Source: JAAXGX01 sp965221595 (GTDB taxonomy: Bacteria; Acidobacteriota; Vicinamibacteria; Vicinamibacterales; UBA8438). Taken from it: a stretch of DNA of 64,000 nucleotides. Position 1 is the stretch's first letter. Every line of letters starts with the position of its first letter. The notes under the pieces are model-generated. The model searched no databases, was not told the origin of the DNA, and was given only the letters and a program-made list of their open reading frames with translations. The position numbers were made by a program, and so were the translations under genes. The stretch covers positions 2,790,001-2,854,000 of the forward strand of contig OZ244900.1 in assembly GCA_965221595.1 (NCBI GenBank), read 5' to 3'. Shown here piece after piece: positions 39,425 to 47,550 of the stretch.

Positions 39425-40420
39425 CTACTGTTCGGCCGCGCGTGCGCCCGCCAGGATGTTGAACAGTCCGTAGTTGCCCTCGTGGCAGGCGTACTCGTAC
39501 AGCACGTCGCCCCGCTTCATCTGCAACGCCGCCGTGAACGGCCGCGTGAACGTGGCCGGGTCGTCGACCGTGTACTCGTATCGCAAGGTGTCGTCGGCCG
39601 TGCGGCGGAACCGCTCGGTCAGGCGGAGCGTCGCGCCGGTACCGGCGGCGCGGTCGATGGACGGGTTGAAGCTGGCGATCTTCTCGCTGAAGTTGGTCGA
39701 CTCGACGATCAGCGTGTCGCCCTCCCAGCGGCCGCGCGAGTCGCCCATCCACTGCGTGACCCCCGTCGGCAGATGCGCCCGGCCGTCGAGCGGCACGATG
39801 CGCGCATCGTGCACCATCTCGTTGAGGATCACCACGTGGTCCGCGGTCTGGAAGATCTGGATGTTCTGGTTGTAGCCGCCCGGCGAGATGGGCGGGCCGG
39901 AGTTGAACCCGATCAGGCAGCGCTCGCCCAGTCCGCGGTCCTCGTAGCTGTCGGCGCCGATGCCGGCCGCGCGGACGCGCACCGGGCGGGTGCCCGGCAG
40001 GTCCTCTTCGAGCGACAGGACGTGCATCTCGACGCCGGGTTGCAGTGCCGGCAGCCGGCCGTCCGGCGGATCGACGATAAGCGATGTCCGCTGATCGTCG
40101 GTCAGCCGCGCGCCCTGATCGACCCAGAAGTTGTTGTAGGCCCCCACGTCGCCGATGGGCAGCGTGCCGTCGGGCGCGATGGCCGCCGCGGCCGCCGCCT
40201 CGAACGTGGCTGCCTCCTCGGCGGTCAGCACGACCTTGTCGGTCTGGCCGGCCGGGCGCTCGAGCGGCGTCAGCGTCCGGAAGTCCCACACGCCCTGCAG
40301 GTCGGGGCTGCCGTCCGGCAGGCGGGGCGGCTCGTAGGGGGTCTGCGCGCCCGCCGGGAGCGAGCCTCCGGCGGTCACGGCGAACAGCGCGAGCATGGCG
40401 ACGAGGCAGCGAACGTGCAT
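39425..40420 (-). CDS. Exported YACHEGNY-family protein (paralog B), function unknown
   Basis: 331 aa with a signal peptide (1-25); GGGAGG stands 6 nt before the ATG. Family blocks: DGSPDLQGVWDFRTLTPLER, SLIVDPPDGRLPAL, LGERCLIGFN, VPLDGRAHL, SRGRWEGDTLIVESTNFSEK and VLYEYACHEGNYGLFN. It heads the operon with the Abhydrolase_10-type protein and the PQQ-like propeller. Function unknown; see paralog A for the residues of interest. Confidence 0.8.
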   Translation of the reverse strand: MHVRCLVAMLALFAVTAGGSLPAGAQTPYEPPRLPDGSPDLQGVWDFRTLTPLERPAGQTDKVVLTAEEAATFEAAAAAAIAPDGTLPIGDVGAYNNFWVDQGARLTDDQRTSLIVDPPDGRLPALQPGVEMHVLSLEEDLPGTRPVRVRAAGIGADSYEDRGLGERCLIGFNSGPPISPGGYNQNIQIFQTADHVVILNEMVHDARIVPLDGRAHLPTGVTQWMGDSRGRWEGDTLIVESTNFSEKIASFNPSIDRAAGTGATLRLTERFRRTADDTLRYEYTVDDPATFTRPFTAALQMKRGDVLYEYACHEGNYGLFNILAGARAAEQ

Positions 40421-40509
40421 GTCATCCTCCCGGCCGACGCGCGGCCGTCATCGTAGAGACGCTCGAACCCTCATTATGATAGCGCCTGCGGCGCAGAGAT
40501 CCGGCCCGG

Positions 40510-40629
40510 CTAACCCAGGGCCCGGAAGACCGCGACGACGAACGCCGTCCCGGCGGCGACTACGATGCCGGTGGCGGTCAGCGCGATCCCGATCATCCAC
40601 TTGATCAGTCGAGCCTCGAGGGCGGCCAG
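40510..40629 (-). other. Possible remnant of a small membrane coiled-coil gene
   Basis: Directly after the Rieske stop and in the same frame, about 36 residues are readable (EARLIKWMIGIALTATGIVV, then AGTAFVVAVFRALG and TAG). This looks like the C-terminal membrane anchor of a DUF1640/CCDC90-type coiled-coil protein. There is no ATG or GTG before the membrane segment, only CTG at 40629, so it is probably a gene remnant. Confidence 0.3.
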
Positions 40630-40638
40630 CCGCGGCGG

Positions 40639-41487
40639 TCAGGCCGCAGCCGGCACGTGGACGAAGACGCCGCGTCCCTCCTGCCGGACCGGATACGCGG
40701 TGACCGGCGCGTCCGCCGGCCCGCCGCAGGGCCGCCCGTCGGCGAGGGCGAAGCGCGCGCCGTGCCACGGGCACACGACCTGGCCCCGCTCGACCCGCCC
40801 GAGTGCGAGCGGTCCGCCCGTGTGCGGGCAGCGGTTGTCGAGCGCGTGCAGCCGCCCCCCGTGCCGCCAGACAGCGATCTCGCGCTCCCCGACGACGAGC
40901 GTGCGCGTCCGCCCGGCGTCCAGTTCACTCCAGTCGGCCGCACGAATCCAGCGCCGATGGCCCGCGGCCGGCACCGAGGCCCGCGTCGCCGCCGCCGGCG
41001 GCGACTGCGACGGCGCCGGCGACTCGCGTCCCGGCACGCCGGGCCAGCCGCCGTGGCACAGCTCGACCGCCAGGTCCTCCTCCCAGATGTGACTCGCCCC
41101 GCGCTCCACGACCCGGCGGACCAGCGGCCGCAGCCAGGGCCAGCCCGGGACCAGCGGCACGCGATAGGTCTCCTCGATGACCGTCTCGTCACCCCGGTCC
41201 ATCAGATGCGTATCCAGGCCGACGCCGCGCAGCAGACCGCGGCGGAACCGGATGCGGATCCGGTCCGGCGGCAGCCAGACCTGCTCGGCGACGGTCCGCA
41301 GCCGCAGGCCGAGCCAGGCGGGCCAGCGCTGCTCGAATACGATGCGCCTGCCGTCCACCTCGAGCACGCGCGCCTGCCCGAGCGTCGTCGGGTGCACCGT
41401 CTCGAGGTGCTCGAGGTCGAAGTACTGGGACAGCACCCGCTCGAATGGATACGGAATCCGCACGCCGTAGGTAACGTTGATGGCCAT
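40639..41487 (-). CDS. SRPBCC-Rieske [2Fe-2S] fusion protein
   Basis: 282 aa. Residues 1-145 form a START/SRPBCC-like ligand-binding domain (GVRIPYPFERVLSQYFDLEHLE). A Ser/Ala/Pro linker leads to a Rieske domain at 178-280, with both cluster motifs: NRCPHTGGPL (C-x-H) and VCPWHGARF (C-x-x-H). The domain order is the reverse of ring-hydroxylating oxygenase alpha subunits, and no mononuclear-iron 2-His-1-carboxylate site is seen, so a ferredoxin-like or electron-transfer role is more likely than an oxygenase. Last gene after YACHEGNY C and the aldolase. Confidence 0.85.
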   Translation of the reverse strand: MAINVTYGVRIPYPFERVLSQYFDLEHLETVHPTTLGQARVLEVDGRRIVFEQRWPAWLGLRLRTVAEQVWLPPDRIRIRFRRGLLRGVGLDTHLMDRGDETVIEETYRVPLVPGWPWLRPLVRRVVERGASHIWEEDLAVELCHGGWPGVPGRESPAPSQSPPAAATRASVPAAGHRRWIRAADWSELDAGRTRTLVVGEREIAVWRHGGRLHALDNRCPHTGGPLALGRVERGQVVCPWHGARFALADGRPCGGPADAPVTAYPVRQEGRGVFVHVPAAA

Positions 41488-41511
41488 AGTCGGTTGGCGA
41501 ACCTCGCCTCC

Positions 41512-42561
41512 TCAGCCGCCGACGGACGCACCCTGCACACGGCGCACGGCCGCCACCGCCGCCTCGATGTCGGCGCGGGACACGTCCAGGTGCGTCACCG
41601 CCCGGATGGCGCCGCCGGCGGCGCCCAGGCGGACGCCCTGCGCCTCCAGCCGGCGGAGGAACTCGGCGCTCCCGAGACCCGGACCCCGGACGTCGAAGAA
41701 GACGATGTTCGTCTCGGGTTGCGGCGTGCGGACGTCGATGCCGTCCGTGGCCGCCAGACCCGCCGCCAGCAGGCGCGCGTGCGCGTGGTCCTCGGCCAGC
41801 CGGTCCACATGGTGGTCGAGCGCGTACAGGCAGCCGGCCGCGGCAATGCCGGCCTGGCGCATGGCCCCGCCGAAGAGCTGCTTGTAGCGCCGGGCCTCCG
41901 CGATGAACGCGGCCGTGCCCGCGAGTACGGCGCCGATCGGCGCGCCGAGCCCCTTGGTGAAATCGAGCCACAGGCTGTCGACCGCGGCGGCGAACTCCGC
42001 GGCGGCGACGCCGGACGCCGCGCAGGCATTGAGCAGCCGCGCGCCGCCCATGTGCACGGGCACGCCGCGCTCGCTCGCGCACGCCGCCACCGCCTGCAGC
42101 GCGGCGAGCGGCCAGACCGCCCCGCCACCGAAGTTGTGGGTCTGCTCGACGCAGACGACGCCCACAGGCTGCCCGTACGGCACCGGCACAGCGGCCACCC
42201 GCTGCATCGCGGCCGCCAGCTCGTCCGACGTGAAGATGCCGCGTGCGGTCCGGATCGGCTCGACCAGCACGCCCGAGCACAGCGCGGCGCCGCCCGACTC
42301 GGCGCGGATGACATGCGCCATCCCGTCGGCGATCAGCGCATCGCCCGGCCGGGTGTGCACCTTGACGGCCACCAGGTTGCACATGGTGCCGGTGGGCAGC
42401 CACAGCGCGGCCTCCTTGCCGAGCAGCGCCGCCACCCGCGCCTGCAGGCGCGTGACGGTCGGATCCTCGCCCTTCTGCTCGTCGCCGACTGCCGCGGCCG
42501 CCATGGCCGCGCGCATGCCGGCCGTGGGCCGCGTCTCCGTGTCGCTGAACAGCGAGACCAC
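41512..42561 (-). CDS. Low-specificity threonine aldolase family, PLP enzyme
   Basis: 349 aa. Fold-type I PLP enzyme: FSDTETRPTAGMRAAMAAA at the N-terminus, GEDPTVTRLQARVAALLGKEAAL, VCVEQTHNFGGGAVWPL, and the PLP lysine in LWLDFTKGLGAPIGAVL. These match L-threonine/allo-threonine aldolases (LtaE/GLY1), which split beta-hydroxy amino acids to glycine plus an aldehyde. HMGGARLLNA replaces the more common H-x-D-G-A-R-x-x-N-A, so the Asp that pairs with the PLP ring nitrogen is Gly here, which could alter activity. Cytoplasmic, 24 nt from the Rieske gene. Confidence 0.87.
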   Translation of the reverse strand: MVSLFSDTETRPTAGMRAAMAAAAVGDEQKGEDPTVTRLQARVAALLGKEAALWLPTGTMCNLVAVKVHTRPGDALIADGMAHVIRAESGGAALCSGVLVEPIRTARGIFTSDELAAAMQRVAAVPVPYGQPVGVVCVEQTHNFGGGAVWPLAALQAVAACASERGVPVHMGGARLLNACAASGVAAAEFAAAVDSLWLDFTKGLGAPIGAVLAGTAAFIAEARRYKQLFGGAMRQAGIAAAGCLYALDHHVDRLAEDHAHARLLAAGLAATDGIDVRTPQPETNIVFFDVRGPGLGSAEFLRRLEAQGVRLGAAGGAIRAVTHLDVSRADIEAAVAAVRRVQGASVGG

Positions 42562-42583
42562 GCCGCCTGGCCTGTCGTGGTGG

Positions 42584-43561
42584 TCAGCGGGAACCGGCGG
42601 CCGGGGTCTGCTCCTCGGCCCGCGCGCCGGCCAGCACGTTGACGATGCTGTAGTTCCCCTCGTGGCAGGCGTACTCGTAGAGCGGGCCCTCCGTCACGCC
42701 GCGGGCCGCCTGATTGGTGGTCAGCGGCATGCGCACGCTCCAGGGCCGCGTGAACTTCGCGGGATCGGTCAACGTGAACTCGTACTCCAGCGTGTTCTCG
42801 TCGACGCGGGTGAAGCGCTCGACGAGCTGCATCGTGGGCGTCGGCATGCGCCAGGTGGCGGCCCAGCGCTCCGCCGTCCCATCGACGAACCGCGCCGACT
42901 CGACGACCAGGGTGGTGCCCTCCCAGCGCCCGCGCAGGTCGCCGTTCCACTGCTCGATCCCGTGCGACCGCCCGTCGAGCGGAATGATCCGCCGATCGCG
43001 GAACATCTCGTGCAGGATGACCACGTATCCGGGCGTCTGCAGGATCTGGTGATTCGGGTTGTAGCCCAGCCAGAACATCGGCACGCCGTCGGTCATGCAG
43101 CGCTCGCCGGTATCGACGTCCACCCACGAATTGCGGGCGCCGCGCACGCGGTAATCGCGCTGCAGCCGTTCGCGTTCGGCCATTGCGGCGGTGTAGGGCA
43201 CGCGCCCGTCGGGCGGGTCGATGATGAGCGCCGTGCGCCGGTCGGGGATGATGCGGGTGCCCGGATCGAACCAGATCTGGTTGTAGGTGCCCGGATCGCC
43301 TGCGCCCGGCACGCGCTCGACGAACCGGTTCCGGTCGGCGCGCTGCTCGAGTTCCGCCGCCTCCTCCTCGGTCAGGAACGCCTGCGCGGCGCGGTCCGCG
43401 GGACGCTCCAGGGGCGTGAGCGTGGAGCCGGTCCAGACGCCTTGCAGATCGGGGTCGCCCCACGGCGTCCGCGGCGGAGCCTGCCCGGCCGCCGAGAGCG
43501 GCGCCAGACACACGGCGGCGACGACGAAGACGGCGGCGACGGCGACACAGCGACCCGGCAT
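42584..43561 (-). CDS. Exported YACHEGNY-family protein (paralog C), function unknown
   Basis: 325 aa from ATG 43561, with GGAGGT 6 nt upstream; a longer frame to 43651 runs into the dispersed repeat and is rejected. Signal peptide (1-26). Family blocks: WGDPDLQGVWTGSTLTPLER, ALIIDPPDGRVPYT, TGERCMTDGVP, IPLDGRSHG, LRGRWEGTTLVVESARF and LYEYACHEGNYSIVN. It heads the operon with the threonine aldolase and SRPBCC-Rieske genes. Biochemical role unknown. Confidence 0.8.
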   Translation of the reverse strand: MPGRCVAVAAVFVVAAVCLAPLSAAGQAPPRTPWGDPDLQGVWTGSTLTPLERPADRAAQAFLTEEEAAELEQRADRNRFVERVPGAGDPGTYNQIWFDPGTRIIPDRRTALIIDPPDGRVPYTAAMAERERLQRDYRVRGARNSWVDVDTGERCMTDGVPMFWLGYNPNHQILQTPGYVVILHEMFRDRRIIPLDGRSHGIEQWNGDLRGRWEGTTLVVESARFVDGTAERWAATWRMPTPTMQLVERFTRVDENTLEYEFTLTDPAKFTRPWSVRMPLTTNQAARGVTEGPLYEYACHEGNYSIVNVLAGARAEEQTPAAGSR

Positions 43562-43603
43562 TCGAGACCTCCCTGCAATGGATGCGAAGTGCGCTCCGAT
43601 TCT

Positions 43604-43641
43604 AGCAGCCGGTGGCAAAAGTCCTCGCTGCATTCGACGGG
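43604..43641 (-). repeat. Dispersed 38-bp repeat, copy 2
   Basis: On the minus strand it matches 6535-6572 at 35 of 38 positions. It ends about 40 nt before the start of YACHEGNY paralog C and is followed by TAGAAT, a -10-like hexamer. Confidence 0.7.
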
Positions 43642-43706
43642 CAACGGACACGCAGCGGCAGCCGGGTATCGGCAGCCCAGGGGGGGCGGCCCGGCGCGGC
43701 GCGGTC

Positions 43707-44088
43707 TCAACCGGTCACGCCGGCGGGCGGCAAGAGAACGGCACCGGGAATCCCGGTGTCGAGAGTGGCGAGCCGCGCCCCGTGCACCTGCGCGAGCTCG
43801 AGCAGGTGGGCGTCGCTGGTGCGCGACGGACGGCGGCACCACTCGGGAAACCCGCCGGCCGGCCGGTCGTCCGGCAGGAAGACGTGGCGGCGGCCTCCGG
43901 CACCGTCACGCGCCCCCGGGTCCGCTGCACCGACACCCGGACGAAACCGAGCTGCGGATGGCGGACGTCAGCAGCGCCGCGCCTGGCTGCCTGCGGGCTG
44001 CGGCGATCCAGTTGACCGTCCGCTTGTGGTCGACGTGATCGGACCAGCCCCACGCGACGAGGACGTTGACGTCGAGGAGGTACTTCAC
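43707..44088 (-). pseudogene. VapC-like PIN-domain toxin, frameshifted
   Basis: The start is GTG 44088 in a GTGA overlap with the antitoxin. The N-terminus VKYLLDVNVLVAWGWSDHVDH is a classic PIN opening (first Asp). Near 43955 the homologous sequence moves to another frame (QLGFVRVSVQRTRGRVTVPE) and near 43890 to a third (HVFLPDDRPAGGFPEW, then TSDAHLLELAQVHGARLATL), ending at TGA 43707. All PIN acidic residues are readable but spread over three frames, so the toxin is inactive unless the two shifts are sequencing errors. Confidence 0.8.
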
Positions 44089-44327
44089 GGAAAGTCGGAG
44101 AGCAGCTCTCGCACCGTCGCCGTGTCGAGCGGTGGCTGGTCGTCCAGTGCGCCGAAGATCAACGCGCCGGTACGCGGGCAACGGACGCGCCGCGGCGGCG
44201 CGGGTGCCGACAGCGCGACGTTCGCTCGGCGGCGGAGGTATTCCGAAACGCTGACCCCGTCCCGGCCGGCTCGCGCGCGGATGAGGCGGGCCTCCTCGTC
44301 GGTCACCTTGAACGACAAGGTCGGCAT
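44085..44327 (-). CDS. VapB-like ribbon-helix-helix antitoxin
   Basis: 80 aa. The N-terminal strand and helices (PTLSFKVTDEEARLIRARAG, then VSVSEYLRRRANVAL) are a ribbon-helix-helix DNA-binding domain. The C-terminal part (FGALDDQPPLDTATVRELLS) would wrap the PIN toxin. It overlaps the toxin by 4 nt. A perfect short palindrome 3 nt upstream of the start is the expected operator. The partner toxin is decayed while this gene is intact. Confidence 0.8.
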   Translation of the reverse strand: MPTLSFKVTDEEARLIRARAGRDGVSVSEYLRRRANVALSAPAPPRRVRCPRTGALIFGALDDQPPLDTATVRELLSDFP

Positions 44328-44329
44328 CA

Positions 44330-44344
44330 GTAATACCGTATTAC
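44330..44344. promoter_or_regulatory. Palindromic operator of the antitoxin gene
   Basis: GTAATAC-C-GTATTAC is a perfect 7-bp inverted repeat around one base, 3 nt upstream of the antitoxin ATG. It overlaps a possible -10 (TAATAC on the minus strand), so binding there would repress the pair. Confidence 0.65.
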
Positions 44345-44368
44345 CCCACTGCGTCGCCCGTCAAACAC

Positions 44369-44396
44369 TTGGCACTTCGCCTAGTTCGCATAGAAT
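44369..44396 (+). promoter_or_regulatory. Sigma70-type promoter of the PQQ dehydrogenase gene
   Basis: TTGGCA at 44369-44374 and TAGAAT at 44391-44396 are 16 nt apart, giving a start near 44403. GGGAGGAAA precedes the ATG at 44418. Confidence 0.6.
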
Positions 44397-44417
44397 GACG
44401 CTGGGAGGAAATCCTCG

Positions 44418-46193
44418 ATGCGCACACCGCCCTGCTACCTGTCGAGATGTCTCGTGCTTGCGACCGCCGTGCTGCTGACGGCCGCCTCCGGTCCGGCCCC
44501 TGCGCAACCGCAGGACGCGTTCACGCCGGTCACCGACGCGATGCTGCAGGATCCCGCGCCGGGCGACTGGCTCATGTGGCGCCGCACGCTCGACGGCTGG
44601 GGCTACAGCCCGCTCGACCAGATCGACCGCCGCAACGTCGGCGAGCTGCGCCTGGTCTGGTCGCGGGCGCTGACCGCCGGCAACCAGCAGGGCACGCCGC
44701 TGGTCTACGACGGCGTGCTCTACATGCCGAACCCGCGCGACGTCATCCAGGCCATCGACGCCGTCACCGGCGACCTGCTCTGGGAGTACCGCCGCCCGCG
44801 GCCAGACGACCTGGAGGAGTTCGTCGCGGCGTCGCTGGCCGAAGCGAACCGCAACATCGCCATCTACGGCAACCTGATCATCTCGACCAGTGCGGACGAC
44901 TACGTGTTCGCCCTCGATGCGACCACCGGCCGCCTGGCCTGGGAAACCCAAATCCTCGACTACCGCGAGAACCCCGCCCACCAGACCGCCGGCCCGATCA
45001 TCGCCGACGGGAAGATCGTCTCCGGACGCGGCTGCATGCCCGAGGGCGGTCCCGAGGCGTGTGTCATCACGGCCCACGACGCGCGGACCGGCGCCGAGCT
45101 GTGGCGCACGCGGATGATCCCGGCTCCCGGCGAGCCGGGCGACGAGACCTGGGGCGACGTGCCCTTCGAGCAGCGGCGGCACGTGGGCGCCTGGATGGTG
45201 CCGAGTTACGACCCCGAGCTGAACCTGATCTACGTCGGCACGTCGGTGACCTCGCCGGCGCCGAAGTTCATGCTGGGCGGGGCGGACCTGGCGCATCTCT
45301 ATCACAATTCGACGCTGGCGCTCGACGCCGACACGGGCGCGATCGTCTGGTACTACCAGCACCTGAACGACCACTGGGACCTCGACCACCCGTTCGAGCG
45401 GATCCTGGTCGACACGGCGGTGACGCCGGACCCGGGCGCCGTGAGCTGGATCAACCCGCGGCTGCAGCCGGGCGAGCGGCGGCAGGTGGTGACCGGCATC
45501 CCCGGCAAGACCGGCGTGGTCTACACGCTGGACCGGGCGACGGGCGAGTTCCTGTGGGCGACGCCGACCATTACGCAGAACGTCATCAGTCACATCGACG
45601 GCGCCACCGGCGCGGTGTCGGAAAACGGCGAGCTGGTCTTCAGCGCGGAGGGCCAGGAAGTGCTGGCCTGCCCCACGTACAACGGCGGCAAGGACTGGGA
45701 GGCCGGCGCCTACAGCCCGCTGACCAACACGATGTACTTCCCGCTGCGCAACACCTGCGCGCGCATGATGACCGTCACCAGTTCCGACACGCTGCCCCTC
45801 GAGCTCTACTCGCTGGCCGTCCGCAACCAGATCGCGCCGGGCACCGACCAGGTCGGCACCGTCCAGGCGATCTCGGCCGAGACCGGCGCCACCGTCTGGA
45901 AGTACGACCAGCGGGCCGCCACCACGTCGCTCGTCACCACCGGTGGCGGCCTGGTCTTCGGCGGCGACGCCAACGGACGCTTCCGTGCCTTCGATCAGGA
46001 CACGGGCGACGTCCTCTGGGAGATCAACATCGGCTCGTCCGTCTCTGGCTTCCCCATGACCTACGCCGTCGACGGCCGCCAGTACGTCGTGGCCAGCACC
46101 GGCACCGGCAACCCGATGTCCTTCCTCCCGCTGACCCCCGAACTGCGCCCCAGCATCGGCAACAACATCTTCGTGTTCGCACTGCCGGAGTGA
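44418..46193 (+). CDS. PQQ-dependent alcohol dehydrogenase-like propeller protein
   Basis: 591 aa with a signal peptide (1-30). Quinoprotein opening DWLMWRRTLDGWGYSPLDQI; blades VIQAIDAVTGDLLWEYRRP, VFALDATTGRLAWETQILDY and STLALDADTGAIVWYYQH; closing GSSVSGFPMTYAVDGRQYV. ISTSADDYVFALDA and VSGRGCMPEGGPEACVITA are typical of the large acidobacterial branch. No vicinal Cys pair like that of the 32927-34624 enzyme is present, and no cytochrome domain. Probably oxidises an alcohol or sugar in the periplasm, or binds PQQ without catalysis. Monocistronic. Confidence 0.88.
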   Translation: MRTPPCYLSRCLVLATAVLLTAASGPAPAQPQDAFTPVTDAMLQDPAPGDWLMWRRTLDGWGYSPLDQIDRRNVGELRLVWSRALTAGNQQGTPLVYDGVLYMPNPRDVIQAIDAVTGDLLWEYRRPRPDDLEEFVAASLAEANRNIAIYGNLIISTSADDYVFALDATTGRLAWETQILDYRENPAHQTAGPIIADGKIVSGRGCMPEGGPEACVITAHDARTGAELWRTRMIPAPGEPGDETWGDVPFEQRRHVGAWMVPSYDPELNLIYVGTSVTSPAPKFMLGGADLAHLYHNSTLALDADTGAIVWYYQHLNDHWDLDHPFERILVDTAVTPDPGAVSWINPRLQPGERRQVVTGIPGKTGVVYTLDRATGEFLWATPTITQNVISHIDGATGAVSENGELVFSAEGQEVLACPTYNGGKDWEAGAYSPLTNTMYFPLRNTCARMMTVTSSDTLPLELYSLAVRNQIAPGTDQVGTVQAISAETGATVWKYDQRAATTSLVTTGGGLVFGGDANGRFRAFDQDTGDVLWEINIGSSVSGFPMTYAVDGRQYVVASTGTGNPMSFLPLTPELRPSIGNNIFVFALPE

Positions 46194-46268
46194 ACTATGG
46201 GTGTCGGCTGAATCGAGTGGTGCATTCCAGTTTGTGCCGGGCGCGTGCCCGAGTCGACGGGATGCGCA

Positions 46269-46577
46269 ATGACTCTGTCAGAGGTAGTTCGCACTGCCGT
46301 CGCGGACGCCCTCGCCGTCGATCTGGGAAGCGAGTGGACGGCGGGCCAGTCCAACCGCGTGGACTATTGCGGGACCTCTCCGACGCACGGCGACAACGCC
46401 GAATTCGTCGGCGCGAGAATGAACGAGTGGGCTGAACGGACTGGCCGCGGGATCAGATACCAGGCTGTTTCCTTCGACTTCGAACCGCCCAAGGGCGATT
46501 CGGATCCCCACCTTTCAGATGCGCACGCGAAGCAGATTCACGACCAGATCTGCCGGCAACTCGGTGGGGAGCGATAG
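46269..46577 (+). CDS. Small hypothetical protein
   Basis: 102 aa from ATG 46269; an upstream in-frame ATG at 46245 is less likely. Soluble and acidic, with no signal peptide. An N-terminal amphipathic helix (TLSEVVRTAVADALAVDLG) precedes a short alpha/beta part (GIRYQAVSFDFEPPKGDSDP). No family recognised. It is convergent with the HEPN gene, 18 nt between stops, so it may belong to the same accessory cluster. Confidence 0.5.
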   Translation: MTLSEVVRTAVADALAVDLGSEWTAGQSNRVDYCGTSPTHGDNAEFVGARMNEWAERTGRGIRYQAVSFDFEPPKGDSDPHLSDAHAKQIHDQICRQLGGER

Positions 46578-46595
46578 AGACCCCCCCGCGACACG

Positions 46596-47009
46596 TCACT
46601 CACTGCCGATGACCGTCGCCGCAACGGAGACGACCCACGAGGCATCGTCGAGCCCCTGCTGGGCGTGCTCCCGCGTGTAGTGCTCGGTCGGGATGAAGTC
46701 GAAGTCGCCGCAGAACGACAGCTCGCGGTCCTTGCGCAGGGCGGCGGAGATGCCAGCCAACCGCTCGACCTCGCGCGCGACGTTCGCCGGCAGCCGTCCG
46801 CGATGCTCCCGCAGAATGCCACCGACGTCGTGCCAGCGCGGCGGCTCGACCCCAACCTGGCGCAGCACTCCCTTGAGCGCGAGCTCGACGACCTCCTGCG
46901 CTTCGCGTACGACGTCCGAGTACGCCTCCTCGTCGAGGAGCACCGGCAGGATCTTCAGTCGCTTGGAGGCCTTGAAGAGATAGCTCTCCGCCAGCGATCC
47001 GTTGGTCAT
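46596..47009 (-). CDS. HEPN-domain protein, putative toxin of a MNT-HEPN pair
   Basis: 137 aa from ATG 47009 (GGAG 8 nt upstream); ATG 47027 is an alternative. All-helical HEPN pattern: SLAESYLFKASKRLKILPVL, AYSDVVREAQEVVELALKG, then VEPPRWHDVGGILREH, corresponding to the family's thHDL region. HEPN toxins are RNases or targets of adenylylation by the partner nucleotidyltransferase. I could not place the R-x4-6-H catalytic pair with confidence. It lies downstream of the nucleotidyltransferase gene in the same direction. Confidence 0.75.
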   Translation of the reverse strand: MTNGSLAESYLFKASKRLKILPVLLDEEAYSDVVREAQEVVELALKGVLRQVGVEPPRWHDVGGILREHRGRLPANVAREVERLAGISAALRKDRELSFCGDFDFIPTEHYTREHAQQGLDDASWVVSVAATVIGSE

Positions 47010-47100
47010 GACCCGAGCTCCGCGCATCCGGTCCGCGGCACCGTCGTCAGAAGAGCTCGATCATGTCGCCCCACTGGTAGTCGGGCTTCAAATCCCAGTA

Positions 47101-47538
47101 CTAGGCGTCTCCTCTCCAGATCCGTCTGGAACCCAACGCCCTGAGCCGCGCCCTGAGGCCGTCGAGCACACCTACAAGACATCCCTCCGGGTCATGGAGA
47201 ATTCTGGCGTCCTCGGTCATGTCGAGCAGCAACGGCGTGCCACGAACCAGTTCCGCGGGAGTCTTGAAGATCGGCGACAACGCCGGGTACAGTCCCGCGC
47301 CGCGGGCAGCCTGCAGCCGCGGGACCAGCACCTCCTCGACGGTGCGAAAATCGTCCACGCGCGGGAACCGCCCCGCCGGCAGCCCGCGCGCCACGACGAG
47401 CACGTCGACATCCGAATCGAATCGCGGCGTGCCCCGGCCGACCGATCCATCGACGGCGAGCGACACCAGCCGGTCGCCATAGTGGCAGCGGCAGGCGTCG
47501 AGGAGATCCGCCAGCAACGCATCGTACTCGGCGTGCAA
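47101..47538 (-). CDS. MNT-type nucleotidyltransferase, truncated by an in-frame TAG
   Basis: 145 aa from TTG 47538, chosen because a perfect TATAAT ends 6 nt before it; the frame is open to 47754 but the upstream part is not coding-like. The nucleotidyltransferase motif is GSVGRGTPRFDSDVDVLVV (G-S-x10-D-x-D). The TAG at 47101 is followed in the same frame by YWDLKPDYQWGDMIELF and TGA at 47047, and KPD-x-x-x-G-(D/E) is the usual C-terminus of these proteins. So a sense codon (probably Trp) has become a stop, removing about 17 residues. It would modify the HEPN partner if active. Confidence 0.75.
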   Translation of the reverse strand: MHAEYDALLADLLDACRCHYGDRLVSLAVDGSVGRGTPRFDSDVDVLVVARGLPAGRFPRVDDFRTVEEVLVPRLQAARGAGLYPALSPIFKTPAELVRGTPLLLDMTEDARILHDPEGCLVGVLDGLRARLRALGSRRIWRGDA

Positions 47539-47544
47539 GGTGCG

Positions 47545-47550
47545 ATTATA
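47545..47550 (-). promoter_or_regulatory. -10 box (TATAAT) of the nucleotidyltransferase-HEPN pair
   Basis: A consensus TATAAT on the minus strand ends 6 nt before TTG 47538, predicting a leaderless transcript. No matching -35 at 16-18 nt is visible. Confidence 0.5.

Noticed and set aside
42584..43651. Longer start for YACHEGNY paralog C
   Set aside because: The extra residues come from the 38-bp repeat; ATG 43561 has a good ribosome-binding site and begins a signal peptide.
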